A model generated the notes under the pieces. That model saw only the letters and a list, made by a program, of their open reading frames with translations, was not told where the DNA came from and made no database searches. Below, in pieces: positions 1 through 6,810 of a stretch of 6,931 bases of DNA. Each line of letters begins with the position of its first letter. The stretch's first letter is position 1. A program made the translations under genes and the position numbers. This DNA comes from Hyphomicrobiales bacterium. Its GTDB lineage: Bacteria > Pseudomonadota > Alphaproteobacteria > Rhizobiales > Xanthobacteraceae. The stretch covers positions 1 to 6,931 of the forward strand of contig JACQTM010000030.1 in the NCBI GenBank assembly GCA_016210825.1, read 5' to 3'.

Positions 1-27
1 GGCCGGATCATTCACGGAACTAATGCA

Positions 28-510
28 ATGACCAGAGCAGAGCTAATTGCAGTCGCGCGCCGCGGCGTGGCCGCTGGCGCGGCGGGCGGTATGGCGGAAA
101 TCATCTGGATCTCAACTTACGCTGCCGCAACTGATGCAAGTGCCGCGAACCTAGCACGGGGTGTGACAACGGCGGCCGGTGTGGGCGCGCTGCTGCCGGC
201 GGCCCCGGTGGCACTCGGAATTGTCATTCACATGGCCCTTGCCGTGGCGCTCGGGATCGCACTCGTGTTCGCGTGGCGGACACTGTCAACGTTTTGGCCG
301 GTTGCCGCTGGTCCATATGCATTCGCGCTTGCGGCACTGACGGGGGTATGGATCACCAACTTCTTCATCATCCTGCCGCCGATCAGCCCAGACTTTGTTC
401 ACCTCGTACCCTATCCCGTCAGCCTGACGTCCAAATTGCTATTCGGCCTGGCCGCTGCCACGGTTCTGCGGCATCGCGCTTGTCGCACGATAACTGCGCG
501 AACAGCATAA
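28..510 (+). CDS. Small polytopic membrane protein of unknown function
   Basis: The 160-residue protein is rich in Ala, Gly, Val and Leu, with about four hydrophobic segments at residues 9-33, 55-83, 93-117 and 131-147. It therefore most likely sits in the inner membrane. There is no cleavable signal peptide, cysteine pair, or catalytic motif that I recognise. The N-terminus (MTRAELIAVARRG) is short and basic, which fits an Arg-rich cytoplasmic end ahead of the first helix, and the C-terminus is again Arg-rich (residues 148-158). A GGAA at 16-19 lies 8 nt before the ATG and is a plausible ribosome binding site. The frame is open to a TAA at 508-510 and its composition is coherent, so it looks intact. 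It reminds me of unnamed membrane proteins in Bradyrhizobium-type genomes, but I cannot name the family. It is not obviously linked to the che operon, which runs the other way. Confidence 0.75.
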   Translation: MTRAELIAVARRGVAAGAAGGMAEIIWISTYAAATDASAANLARGVTTAAGVGALLPAAPVALGIVIHMALAVALGIALVFAWRTLSTFWPVAAGPYAFALAALTGVWITNFFIILPPISPDFVHLVPYPVSLTSKLLFGLAAATVLRHRACRTITARTA

Positions 511-740
511 TGGTTATTCGCTATGTCAAACGAATTGTCGGAGCTTTGATAGTTGTAGGATGTAACTTCTCCCGCTTGGGCTGAACTTTCAGCGGATACA
601 ATGTCTGCTAACAAACTCGTCCACCAAATTCTCCAACGTTGTACGCGGGCTTGACCCACGTATTTCCGTTCTTCAGACTTCTCACTAAAGAATCAACGTC
701 CTGCTACGCATGTCATAAACGCGCGCATGAGAGCGTCGCC
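511..740. other. Intergenic region with no clear gene
   Basis: These 230 bases separate the membrane protein gene from the zinc-ribbon gene. I see no RNA gene, long repeat or convincing terminator. A TACAAT hexamer at 597-602 matches a -10 element at five of six positions, but the sequence upstream (TTGGGC at 576-581, 15-nt spacing) is a poor -35. A TTGACC at 651-656 is a good -35 but lacks a matching -10. Either could drive the zinc-ribbon gene; neither is strong. A 24-codon reading frame from the ATG at 510-512 is most likely fortuitous. Confidence 0.4.
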
Positions 741-947
741 GTGGCGATTGTCATATGTCCCGAATGCGGGAAATCCATGAACGATATTTTTGTCCGTTGT
801 CCGAACTGTGGAACAATTTATGCCCCGTTGAAGAATCCGCTCGGCAGGTTCATCACGTGGTTATTATTCTGGGCGATGATCGCCGTTTTGTGCTTTTTAC
901 TCATTCGCATCGTGACGGATGCCGGATTGCAAGTCCTGCAACCATGA
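741..947 (+). CDS. Zinc-ribbon membrane-anchored small protein, unknown function
   Basis: The 68-residue product, read from GTG at 741, has an N-terminal zinc ribbon with two CPxCG knuckles: Cys6/Cys9 and Cys20/Cys23, ten residues apart. A single hydrophobic helix follows at about residues 37-57. The ribbon is expected to bind one structural Zn and to lie at the cytoplasmic face, since no signal peptide precedes it. I chose GTG 741 because it gives MAIVICPECGK, a typical start for zinc-ribbon proteins, and a GAGAG about 8 nt upstream can serve as ribosome binding site. The frame is open further upstream to a TTG at 639, but those extra 34 residues have no domain character. The protein is convergent with cheR. 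Zinc ribbon plus one helix is common in small uncharacterised proteins, so no function is assigned. Confidence 0.65.
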   Translation: MAIVICPECGKSMNDIFVRCPNCGTIYAPLKNPLGRFITWLLFWAMIAVLCFLLIRIVTDAGLQVLQP

Positions 948-1003
948 GGATTCTGTTGTGGTGCTGCGGCAGCGTGACCAAAGCCAAGTTAGCGCATTGG
1001 TGC

Positions 1004-1032
1004 AGAAAGATTGCCGGATCCGTAGATCCTGC
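1004..1032 (-). terminator. Probable terminator of the che operon
   Basis: About 35 nt after the cheR stop, the che-strand RNA can form a hairpin with a 5-bp stem GGAUC/GAUCC (1025-1029 with 1016-1020). Two further G-C pairs lie beyond one A/G mismatch. The loop is UACG closed by C-G, a member of the extra-stable UNCG tetraloop class. A U-rich stretch (AAUCUUUCU) follows at 1012-1004. On the opposite strand the loop is CGUA, which has no special stability, so the element favours termination of cheR transcription. The stem is short and the U-tract is interrupted, so termination may be partial. Confidence 0.45.
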
Positions 1033-1067
1033 CGAACCAACAATGTCTACCGCCCTTGCCTCGCACC

Positions 1068-1958
1068 TCAGCGGTTTGCGCCCGCCACCGCCGCGGTGCG
1101 GACACCAGCCAAATCGACGACGTTGGCCGACGTATTCGGTACAGTCGTTTGCGCCGGCGAGAAAATTCCACGCAATTCCGGGATCGGCTTGAAAACCGGC
1201 GTCAAGCCAACGACGGTTTCGGCGGCGCCGAGCGACAAATAACCGTCGGCCGCCACGACCTCGGCCAACCGGTTGAGCACACCGATTTTGGTTTCCTGGT
1301 CAAAATAAATCAGCACATTGCGGCAGAACACCACATCGAAAATACCGAGATGCGAAAATTTCTCCAGCAGATTGAGCTGGCGAAACTTGACCATGGCGCG
1401 GATCTCGGGAGCGATCTGCCACATCTCGCCGACCTGCGTGAAATATCGCACCAGCAACTGGATCGGCAGTCCGCGCTGCACCTCGAATTGGCTGTAAATA
1501 CCGGCCAAGGCCTTTTCCAGGACATCACTGGACAGATCGGTGGCGACAATCTCGACGCGCCGCGTGCTAATCGCACCACCCATTTCCTTCAATGCCATCG
1601 CCAACGAATAGGGCTCCTGCCCGGTCGCACAGGCGGCGCACCAGATGCGGATGCGCCGGCCATCGGCGCGCGCCGCGATAAGCGCGGGCATGATGGTGTT
1701 GCGGAAATGATCGAAGGGAATCTTATCACGGAAGAAAAATGATTCGTTGGTCGTCATTGCCTCGGTCACTTCGATCGCAAGCGCATCCGATCCGGGCGAC
1801 TTTAGTTTCTGCACGAGTTCGGGCAGACCGGCGAGGGAAGCCTTACGCGCCACCGGTAAAAGCCGGCTCTCGACGAGGTAATGCTTCTCTGCGGATAGCA
1901 CGAGACCGGAACGTTTGCGCAGCAGCGCGCGCAAATAATCGTAGTCGTGCGGCGTCAA
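1068..1958 (-). CDS. cheR: Chemotaxis protein methyltransferase CheR
   Basis: CheR uses S-adenosylmethionine to methylate glutamates in the cytoplasmic domain of chemoreceptors, acting opposite to CheB during adaptation. The 296-residue protein has the family's two parts. Residues 1-65 are an all-helical CheR N-terminal domain. Residues 69-268 are the methyltransferase domain, with TTNESFFFRD at 69-78, the SAM-binding segment WCAACATGQEPYSLAM at 106-121, an acidic end of the next strand at Asp141 and FCRNVLIYFD at 211-220. About 28 tail residues show no motif. Length is normal. Translation starts at TTG 1958: it gives MTPHDYDYLRALL, as in related alphaproteobacterial CheRs, and GGAG at 1966-1969 sits 7 nt upstream. 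The start overlaps the cheB stop by 4 nt (TTGA), suggesting translational coupling. It is the last gene of the operon. Confidence 0.96.
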   Translation of the reverse strand: MTPHDYDYLRALLRKRSGLVLSAEKHYLVESRLLPVARKASLAGLPELVQKLKSPGSDALAIEVTEAMTTNESFFFRDKIPFDHFRNTIMPALIAARADGRRIRIWCAACATGQEPYSLAMALKEMGGAISTRRVEIVATDLSSDVLEKALAGIYSQFEVQRGLPIQLLVRYFTQVGEMWQIAPEIRAMVKFRQLNLLEKFSHLGIFDVVFCRNVLIYFDQETKIGVLNRLAEVVAADGYLSLGAAETVVGLTPVFKPIPELRGIFSPAQTTVPNTSANVVDLAGVRTAAVAGANR

Positions 1959-3142
1959 GTGCGTTCTCCGGCGAAAACGTGGACAATCCTCGAAGCGATC
2001 TCATGGAGCGGAAGCACCGCCGAGCAAAGTCCGGCCGTCGCCGCCGAACCGGGCATTCCCCACACGACGCTCGTCGCCTCGTCCTGCGCGATGATGCTGC
2101 CGCCGGCGCCGACGATGGCCGAGGCGCCGAGCGTTCCGTCGGAGCCCATGCCGGTGAGCACCACGCCAAGCACCCAGCTGTTCCAGATCTTGGCCGCCGA
2201 CGTGAACAAGGGATCGACGGCGGGCTTGCAAAAATTCACCGGCGGACCGTCGTCGAGCGCAATCACGGCGGCGCCGTCCCTACGCGTCACCCGCATATGT
2301 TTACCACCCGGCGCGATATAGATCGTACCGGCTAGGATTGGCTCGCCGTCTTGCGCTTCACGCGTCGGCCGCCCGCTGGCGCGTCCGATATGCTCGGCCA
2401 GAATGGTCGTGAAGGTCGGCGGAATGTGCTGGGTAATCAGGATCGGCGCGCGATCGGCGACGCCCTCGAGATGCGACATCAGCGCGAGCAACGCCGGCGG
2501 TCCTCCGGTCGATGCGCCGATGACGAGCACCCGCGGCGTAGCAATGGAAAACGGCCGCAGCTTGATCTCTTCCGGTGCGGAATGCGTGATCGCGCGCGGC
2601 GGGGCTTTATCCGTTATCGCAAGGCTTGTTCGCGGCGCGGCCGGCTTGACGGCGGGCAGCGGGCTTGCCGTCCTTGCCTGCGATTTCTTCCAGCGCGCTC
2701 CGAGGTGCTTGATCTTCTCGATCAGCTGGCGGCGGAAGGCGGCCGGATCCATCATCGCTGACGTTGTATCCGGCTTCGCCATGCAGTCGAGCGCGCCGGA
2801 TGCAAGCGCTTTCAAACCGATCTCGGCGTTGCGCCGCGTTAGCGTCGAAGCGATGATGACGGCGACATCGGGCTTCCTGGCGAGCAACAATGGCAGCGCT
2901 GTGAGGCCGTCTATATCCGGCATCTCGATATCGAGAATGATAACGTCGGGACAGACCTTTTCGATCTGGTCCACGGCCTCACGCCCAGAGCGCAGCGATG
3001 CCACGACCTCGAGGCCGGGCTCTTCGCTGATCCAGCGGGCGATCAGGCTGCGGACGACTACCGCGTCATCGACCACCATCACGCGAATGGGGGCCGATCC
3101 AGCGGCAAGGGCATGGGGCCGGTCAGTAAGGGCAACGGTCAC
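1955..3142 (-). CDS. cheB: Chemotaxis response regulator methylesterase CheB
   Basis: CheB removes methyl groups from (and can deamidate) receptor glutamates. CheA phosphorylation of its receiver domain activates it. Numbered from GTG 3142 (395 residues), the receiver spans about 18-135 with Asp25/Asp26, phosphoacceptor Asp71, Thr100 and Lys123. A linker of roughly 70 residues, rich in Ala, Pro and basic residues, follows. The esterase domain spans about 203-392, with the catalytic triad Ser211 (GASTGG), His239 (TQHIPP) and Asp335 (GMGSDG). All key residues are present. The start is uncertain: a TTG at 3151 is in frame 9 nt upstream, but its only purine-rich signal (AGCGAG) ends 2 nt before it, too close. 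GTG 3142 gives MTVALTD, which resembles related proteins. It lies about 50 nt after cheY and overlaps cheR by 4 nt. It is longer than the enteric protein because of the linker. Confidence 0.95.
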   Translation of the reverse strand: MTVALTDRPHALAAGSAPIRVMVVDDAVVVRSLIARWISEEPGLEVVASLRSGREAVDQIEKVCPDVIILDIEMPDIDGLTALPLLLARKPDVAVIIASTLTRRNAEIGLKALASGALDCMAKPDTTSAMMDPAAFRRQLIEKIKHLGARWKKSQARTASPLPAVKPAAPRTSLAITDKAPPRAITHSAPEEIKLRPFSIATPRVLVIGASTGGPPALLALMSHLEGVADRAPILITQHIPPTFTTILAEHIGRASGRPTREAQDGEPILAGTIYIAPGGKHMRVTRRDGAAVIALDDGPPVNFCKPAVDPLFTSAAKIWNSWVLGVVLTGMGSDGTLGASAIVGAGGSIIAQDEATSVVWGMPGSAATAGLCSAVLPLHEIASRIVHVFAGERT

Positions 3143-3192
3143 GGCACGCAATACTCGCTTACGCTACGTTACGAACGCGAACTGGAAGTGGG

Positions 3193-3558
3193 TCAGATCA
3201 GACCGACTTCCTGGAACTTGGCTTCGACAATTTCCTTGTCGAACGGCTTCATGATGTATTCGTTCGCGCCAGCATGAAGCGCGCGCGCGATATGCGCGAC
3301 GTCGTTCTCGGTCGTGCAGAACACGACTTTGGGCCGATCGCCGCCGGGAAGACGCCGCAGCGCCCGCAGAAAATCGTAGCCGTCCATCTTCGGCATGTTC
3401 CAGTCGAGCAGGATCGCATCCGGCATCAGTTTCTCGCACGCGCCGAGCGCCTGCTCGCCGTCTTCGGCTTCGATGATCTGGAATTCCAGACCTTCGAGAA
3501 TCCGGCGCGCCACCTTGCGGATCACGCTGGAGTCATCAACGACAAGACACGTTTTCAT
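3193..3558 (-). CDS. cheY: Chemotaxis response regulator CheY (single receiver domain)
   Basis: This 121-residue protein is a stand-alone receiver that takes phosphate from CheA. By analogy with CheY it would bind the flagellar switch. The complete receiver set is visible: Asp8 and Asp9 (VVDDSS), phosphoacceptor Asp52 (LLDWNMPKMDG), Thr82 (FCTTEND), Tyr101 and Lys104 (YIMKPFD). No output domain follows. Start ATG 3558 gives MKTCLVVDDS, and GAGG lies about 5 nt upstream. An in-frame TTG at 3576 would add six residues that overlap this ribosome binding site, so it is rejected. It lies 66 nt after cheW, the widest gap in the operon, and 50 nt before cheB. Alphaproteobacteria often carry several CheYs, and some act as phosphate sinks rather than motor ligands. 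Sequence alone does not settle which this is. Confidence 0.96.
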   Translation of the reverse strand: MKTCLVVDDSSVIRKVARRILEGLEFQIIEAEDGEQALGACEKLMPDAILLDWNMPKMDGYDFLRALRRLPGGDRPKVVFCTTENDVAHIARALHAGANEYIMKPFDKEIVEAKFQEVGLI

Positions 3559-3582
3559 CGCACCCTCACCTTTCAACCGTTT

Positions 3583-3597
3583 CGCGCCAGCGGCGCG
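3583..3597 (-). other. GC hairpin in the cheW-cheY spacer
   Basis: A perfect 6-bp inverted repeat CGCGCC/GGCGCG with a 3-nt loop lies in the 66-nt gap between cheW and cheY, about 25 nt before the cheY start. No run of T follows on the - strand, so it is not a good intrinsic terminator. It could pause polymerase, stabilise an mRNA end or modulate the relative output of cheAW and cheYBR. It could also be chance in GC-rich DNA. Confidence 0.35.
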
Positions 3598-3624
3598 TCT
3601 CGAATTCGTTTCAGCTCGTCCGCT

Positions 3625-4089
3625 TTATGCGGCGAGCGATCCCATTTCCATGTTCAGTACTCGATCCACATCGAGAACGACCAAGAGTTGGCCGTCGAGA
3701 CGGTGAATTCCCGACGCGACGCGAGCTAAGCGCACATCGAGATTGACCGGAACCGGCTCATGCTCCGCCGGCAGCTTCATCACTTCGCCCACGGAATCGA
3801 CGACGAGACCGTAGGATTCGTCATTGACTTCAATGCCGACGGCCATCGGCTCGCTGCCGGTTTCGCGTTGCTGCAAATCGAGGCGGTGGCGCATGTCGAT
3901 GGCCGTGACAATGCGGCCGCGCAGATTGAGCACACCCGCGATTTCAGCCGGTGCCAACGGCACGCGCGTCATTTTTCCGGGCGTGAAAACATCTTGCACA
4001 CGCGCAATGGGTAATCCGAACAACTGACCACCGATTGTCACTGTGACAAATTCGACGCTGTCTTTGATGATGTCGCTGGTCGCGGTCAT
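3625..4089 (-). CDS. cheW: Chemotaxis coupling protein CheW
   Basis: CheW is the cytoplasmic adaptor that links chemoreceptors to CheA in the signalling array. The 154-residue protein is one CheW domain (about residues 12-147). It contains the strand GGQLFGLPI at 20-28, the conserved GVLNLRGRIV at 52-61 (Arg57 corresponds to the receptor- and kinase-contact Arg of the family), a repeat-like GLVVDSVGEV at 94-103 and LLVVLDVDRVL at 135-145. Length is normal. Start ATG 4089 is preferred: AGGA (4095-4098) lies 5 nt before it and overlaps the cheA stop, leaving only 7 nt between the genes, which suggests coupling. An in-frame ATG at 4116 inside cheA would add nine residues (MQHKPPRTV). It has an AAGGAG at 10-nt spacing, so a longer form cannot be excluded. 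Confidence 0.95.
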   Translation of the reverse strand: MTATSDIIKDSVEFVTVTIGGQLFGLPIARVQDVFTPGKMTRVPLAPAEIAGVLNLRGRIVTAIDMRHRLDLQQRETGSEPMAVGIEVNDESYGLVVDSVGEVMKLPAEHEPVPVNLDVRLARVASGIHRLDGQLLVVLDVDRVLNMEMGSLAA

Positions 4090-4096
4090 AACGGTC

Positions 4097-6730
4097 CTAG
4101 GCGGCTTGTGTTGCATCCGCGGCCTGCTCCTTGAGCGCCGCGATCAAACCCTGACGATCGAATTTTGCGACAAAATCGTTAAATCCGGCCTTGCGCACTC
4201 GCGCAATCGCTTCAGGCGTCGGCATCGCCGAGAGTGCGATCATCGCCACATGGGCAAAGGAACGATCGCCACGCAGCATCTCGGCAAGCGCGATGCCTTC
4301 GGTCCCCGGCGCCTCGATGTCGGTGACGATAACGTCGAACCTGCGCCCATTCTTGATTGTCGTCATTGCTTCCTGCGCGTTCGCGACCAGCGTGACATCG
4401 TATCCCGCAAGCTTGAGCACGGGACCGAGCATGTTTCGGAAGAATGTGGATTGATCGACGAGCAATAGTGTGCGTGCGGCGTCGGCCTGCCAGGTATCCT
4501 TGCGCCGGAACCAGTCGGCGAAAGCCAGCGGCAAGAAATGACCGACATCGATGATCTCGGTGGCTTCGCCCTTGATAACGGCAGAACCGAGCACGCCTTC
4601 CCGATCACTTGCGACCTCGATCTCAAGATGGTCCTCGACGATATCGATGATCTCATCGACGATGAGACCCATCGAACGCCCGCCATCCGAGAACACGAGC
4701 AGCGGCTGCGTACCGTTTTCCTTGAGGCGGACATTGTCGTTGACGCGCACCAGCGGCATTAATTGTCCGCGGTACTGGATCAAATGGCGACCGTTCGAGA
4801 GTTCAATCTTGCGGCAGTCGATTTCCTCAAGACGTGTCACGAGTGCGAGCGGCACCGCCTTTGGCTCCGGTGTCCCAGCCCGGAAGACGAGAAGCGAGGT
4901 TGCATCGCCCTTCGCCTTGCGCGCTTCGTCTTCCGCGTGCGCCGCAGCGGAGGCAAGTGCCGGTGAACCGGTTAAGGTTCCAATCGTTTCCGCGATACCA
5001 TTCGGGTCGAGGATCATGATCACCGAGCCGTCGCCGAGAATAGTGATGCCGGAAAACGCTGAAATGTGACGCAGCGAAGCCGACATCGGCTTGACGACAA
5101 TTTCCTCGGTATGAAACACGCTGTCCACGACGACGCCGAAGGTCTGATGACTGACCTGCGTCACCACAATAAATCCCTTCTCGTCCGTCCCAGTTGCATG
5201 CTCGCCGATATTCAGCAACCCATTGAGCCCAACGAGCGGCAGCAACTTGTCGCGCAGGCGCAAAACCGGTGTGTCCTTGATGTGCTCGATGCGATGTTCC
5301 GAGTTCGATTTCACGCGCACAAGCTCCACGACCGCGAGCTGTGGAATGGCAAACCGCTCGCCGCCCGACTCAATGATGAGCGCGGAGACAATCGCAAGTG
5401 TCAGCGGAATCTTGATGGTGAAAACCGTGCCTTCGCCGGAAATCGATTTGACGTCGACATTGCCGCCGAGTTGCTCGATGTTCGTCTGCACGACGTCCAT
5501 GCCGACACCGCGGCCGGATATGCTCGTCACCGTGGCGGCGGTCGAGAATCCCGGAGTGAAGATGAATTTATGGATCTGCGCCTCGGACATTTTCTCGATC
5601 TGGGCTTCGGTCGCGAGCCCATTAGCGATCGCTTTGGCCTTGATCCGCTGCGTATTGAGGCCACGTCCGTCGTCAGACACTTCGATGATAATATGCCCGC
5701 CCTCATGATAGGCATTGAGGCGGATGGTGCCTTTCTCTGGCTTGCCCGCGGCAATGCGCTCCTGCGGATTCTCCAGGGCATGGTCGGCGGAATTGCGCAC
5801 CATGTGCGTGAGCGGATCGCGGATGCGTTCAAGCACCTGACGGTCGAGCTCGGTCTCGACGCCGTGCATTTCAAGCTCGATCTGCTTGCCAAGTTCGGCG
5901 GAAAGATCACGCACGATGCGCGGCAGTTTCTGCCATGCATTGCCGATCGGCTGCATGCGCGTTTTCATGACGCTTTCCTGTAACTCGGCCGTCACATTGG
6001 AAAGCCGCTGCAGCGGCACTTTGAATTCTGAATCTTCGTCGCGCCGCGCTATCTCCAACAACTGATTGCGGGTGAGCACCAGCTCCGAGACCATGGTCAT
6101 GAGATTTTCCAAGGTCTCGACATTGACCCGGATTGACTGGTTCGCGATTTTGCCTTCGGATTTCTCGTCTTCATCTTTATCGGTTGCGCGCCGTCTTGGT
6201 GTCGCCGCCGGCGGTGGAACCGCTTCGGGACCCGATGTCTCGCGGAAGGCGCGTTCAAGCTCGTCGAGCGAGGCTTCGCCCGGCCGCAGCGGCCGCTCGA
6301 GGACTTGGTACACCAGCGAACCTTCGGCGACCGCATGTTGGGCCGCACCCGCCACGTTCACATCCGCCATGCGATGCAGCTTGCTGATCAGATCCTCGTC
6401 GCCGCCTTCGGGTTCGCGCTCGTTTTTCTCCAGCGCGTCGAGAATTTCCTTGATTCGGTCGATAGTCGATAGAATGAGCGTTACCGCATCGGCGGTGACC
6501 GGCACACCGTCGCGAAATTTTCCCATCAGCGACTCGGCGGCGTGCGCGAGCGTCGCAAGCCGGGGCAGGCCGAGGAAACCGCACGTTCCCTTGATGGTGT
6601 GAACGAGGCGGAAAATGTTTCCCAGAATTTCAGCGTTGTTCGGCTCGCGTTCGAAACGAACTAGCTCGACGCCGACGACGTCGATGCTTTCGTTCGTCTC
6701 GGTCAGGAATTCTTGAAGCAGTTCGTCCAT
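4097..6730 (-). CDS. cheA: Hybrid chemotaxis histidine kinase CheA (CheA-CheW-like-REC)
   Basis: CheA autophosphorylates in response to receptors and passes phosphate to CheY and CheB. The 877-residue domain order is as follows. The Hpt (P1) domain is at 1-105 with phospho-His44 (LVHTIKG). A linker at 106-195 has no P2 domain. P3 dimerisation is at 196-265. The P4 ATPase is at 266-445, with N box His309/Asn313 (THMVRNSADHA), G1 DDGRGL at 353-358, G2 GRGVGMDVV at 406-414 and GEGTVF at 432-437. The P5 CheW-like domain is at 446-585, a second CheW-like domain at 608-742 and a C-terminal receiver at 753-870. The receiver keeps Asp759, phosphoacceptor Asp804, Ser834 and Lys856, but Gln760 replaces the usual second Asp. 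The start is ATG 6730, with GGAAGG 8 nt upstream and a typical MDELLQEFLTET beginning. An upstream in-frame ATG at 6832 is rejected. First gene of the operon. Confidence 0.97.
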   Translation of the reverse strand: MDELLQEFLTETNESIDVVGVELVRFEREPNNAEILGNIFRLVHTIKGTCGFLGLPRLATLAHAAESLMGKFRDGVPVTADAVTLILSTIDRIKEILDALEKNEREPEGGDEDLISKLHRMADVNVAGAAQHAVAEGSLVYQVLERPLRPGEASLDELERAFRETSGPEAVPPPAATPRRRATDKDEDEKSEGKIANQSIRVNVETLENLMTMVSELVLTRNQLLEIARRDEDSEFKVPLQRLSNVTAELQESVMKTRMQPIGNAWQKLPRIVRDLSAELGKQIELEMHGVETELDRQVLERIRDPLTHMVRNSADHALENPQERIAAGKPEKGTIRLNAYHEGGHIIIEVSDDGRGLNTQRIKAKAIANGLATEAQIEKMSEAQIHKFIFTPGFSTAATVTSISGRGVGMDVVQTNIEQLGGNVDVKSISGEGTVFTIKIPLTLAIVSALIIESGGERFAIPQLAVVELVRVKSNSEHRIEHIKDTPVLRLRDKLLPLVGLNGLLNIGEHATGTDEKGFIVVTQVSHQTFGVVVDSVFHTEEIVVKPMSASLRHISAFSGITILGDGSVIMILDPNGIAETIGTLTGSPALASAAAHAEDEARKAKGDATSLLVFRAGTPEPKAVPLALVTRLEEIDCRKIELSNGRHLIQYRGQLMPLVRVNDNVRLKENGTQPLLVFSDGGRSMGLIVDEIIDIVEDHLEIEVASDREGVLGSAVIKGEATEIIDVGHFLPLAFADWFRRKDTWQADAARTLLLVDQSTFFRNMLGPVLKLAGYDVTLVANAQEAMTTIKNGRRFDVIVTDIEAPGTEGIALAEMLRGDRSFAHVAMIALSAMPTPEAIARVRKAGFNDFVAKFDRQGLIAALKEQAADATQAA

Positions 6731-6738
6731 CGACAACG

Positions 6739-6744
6739 CCTTCC
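6739..6744 (-). promoter_or_regulatory. Ribosome binding site fixing the cheA start
   Basis: GGAAGG on the - strand lies 8 nt before ATG 6730. It decides this start over the in-frame ATG at 6832, whose 34 extra residues do not resemble the beginning of a CheA and which lies upstream of the candidate -10 element. Confidence 0.7.
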
Positions 6745-6810
6745 GCGACAGGCACGGCTCGGCGAGCCACACCTGTCGGCACGGATCGCAGTGTGTTGTG
6801 GAAGCGTTTA

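Noticed and set aside
510..584. 24-codon ORF (ATG overlapping the TAA of the first gene) with a basic, hydrophobic peptide
   Set aside because: No independent ribosome binding site and too short to judge coding. The TAATG overlap alone is not enough.
639..740. Upstream extension of the zinc-ribbon gene from TTG 639, including a CYACH heme-c-like motif
   Set aside because: There is no signal peptide for export and heme attachment, the start is weak, and the residues lack domain character. The single CXXCH is most likely chance.
963..973. GCTGC-G-GCAGC inverted repeat after the zinc-ribbon gene
   Set aside because: A one-base loop cannot form. With a viable loop only 3 bp remain, and there is no T-run.
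2403..3254. 283-codon open frame on the + strand antisense to cheB
   Set aside because: It is antisense to a CheB with an intact catalytic triad and receiver residues. The Ser/Arg-rich translation resembles no protein family.
5066..5983. 305-codon open frame on the + strand antisense to cheA
   Set aside because: It lies entirely inside the well-supported cheA. Its His/Arg/Asp-rich product has no domain character and is typical of an antisense frame in GC-rich DNA.
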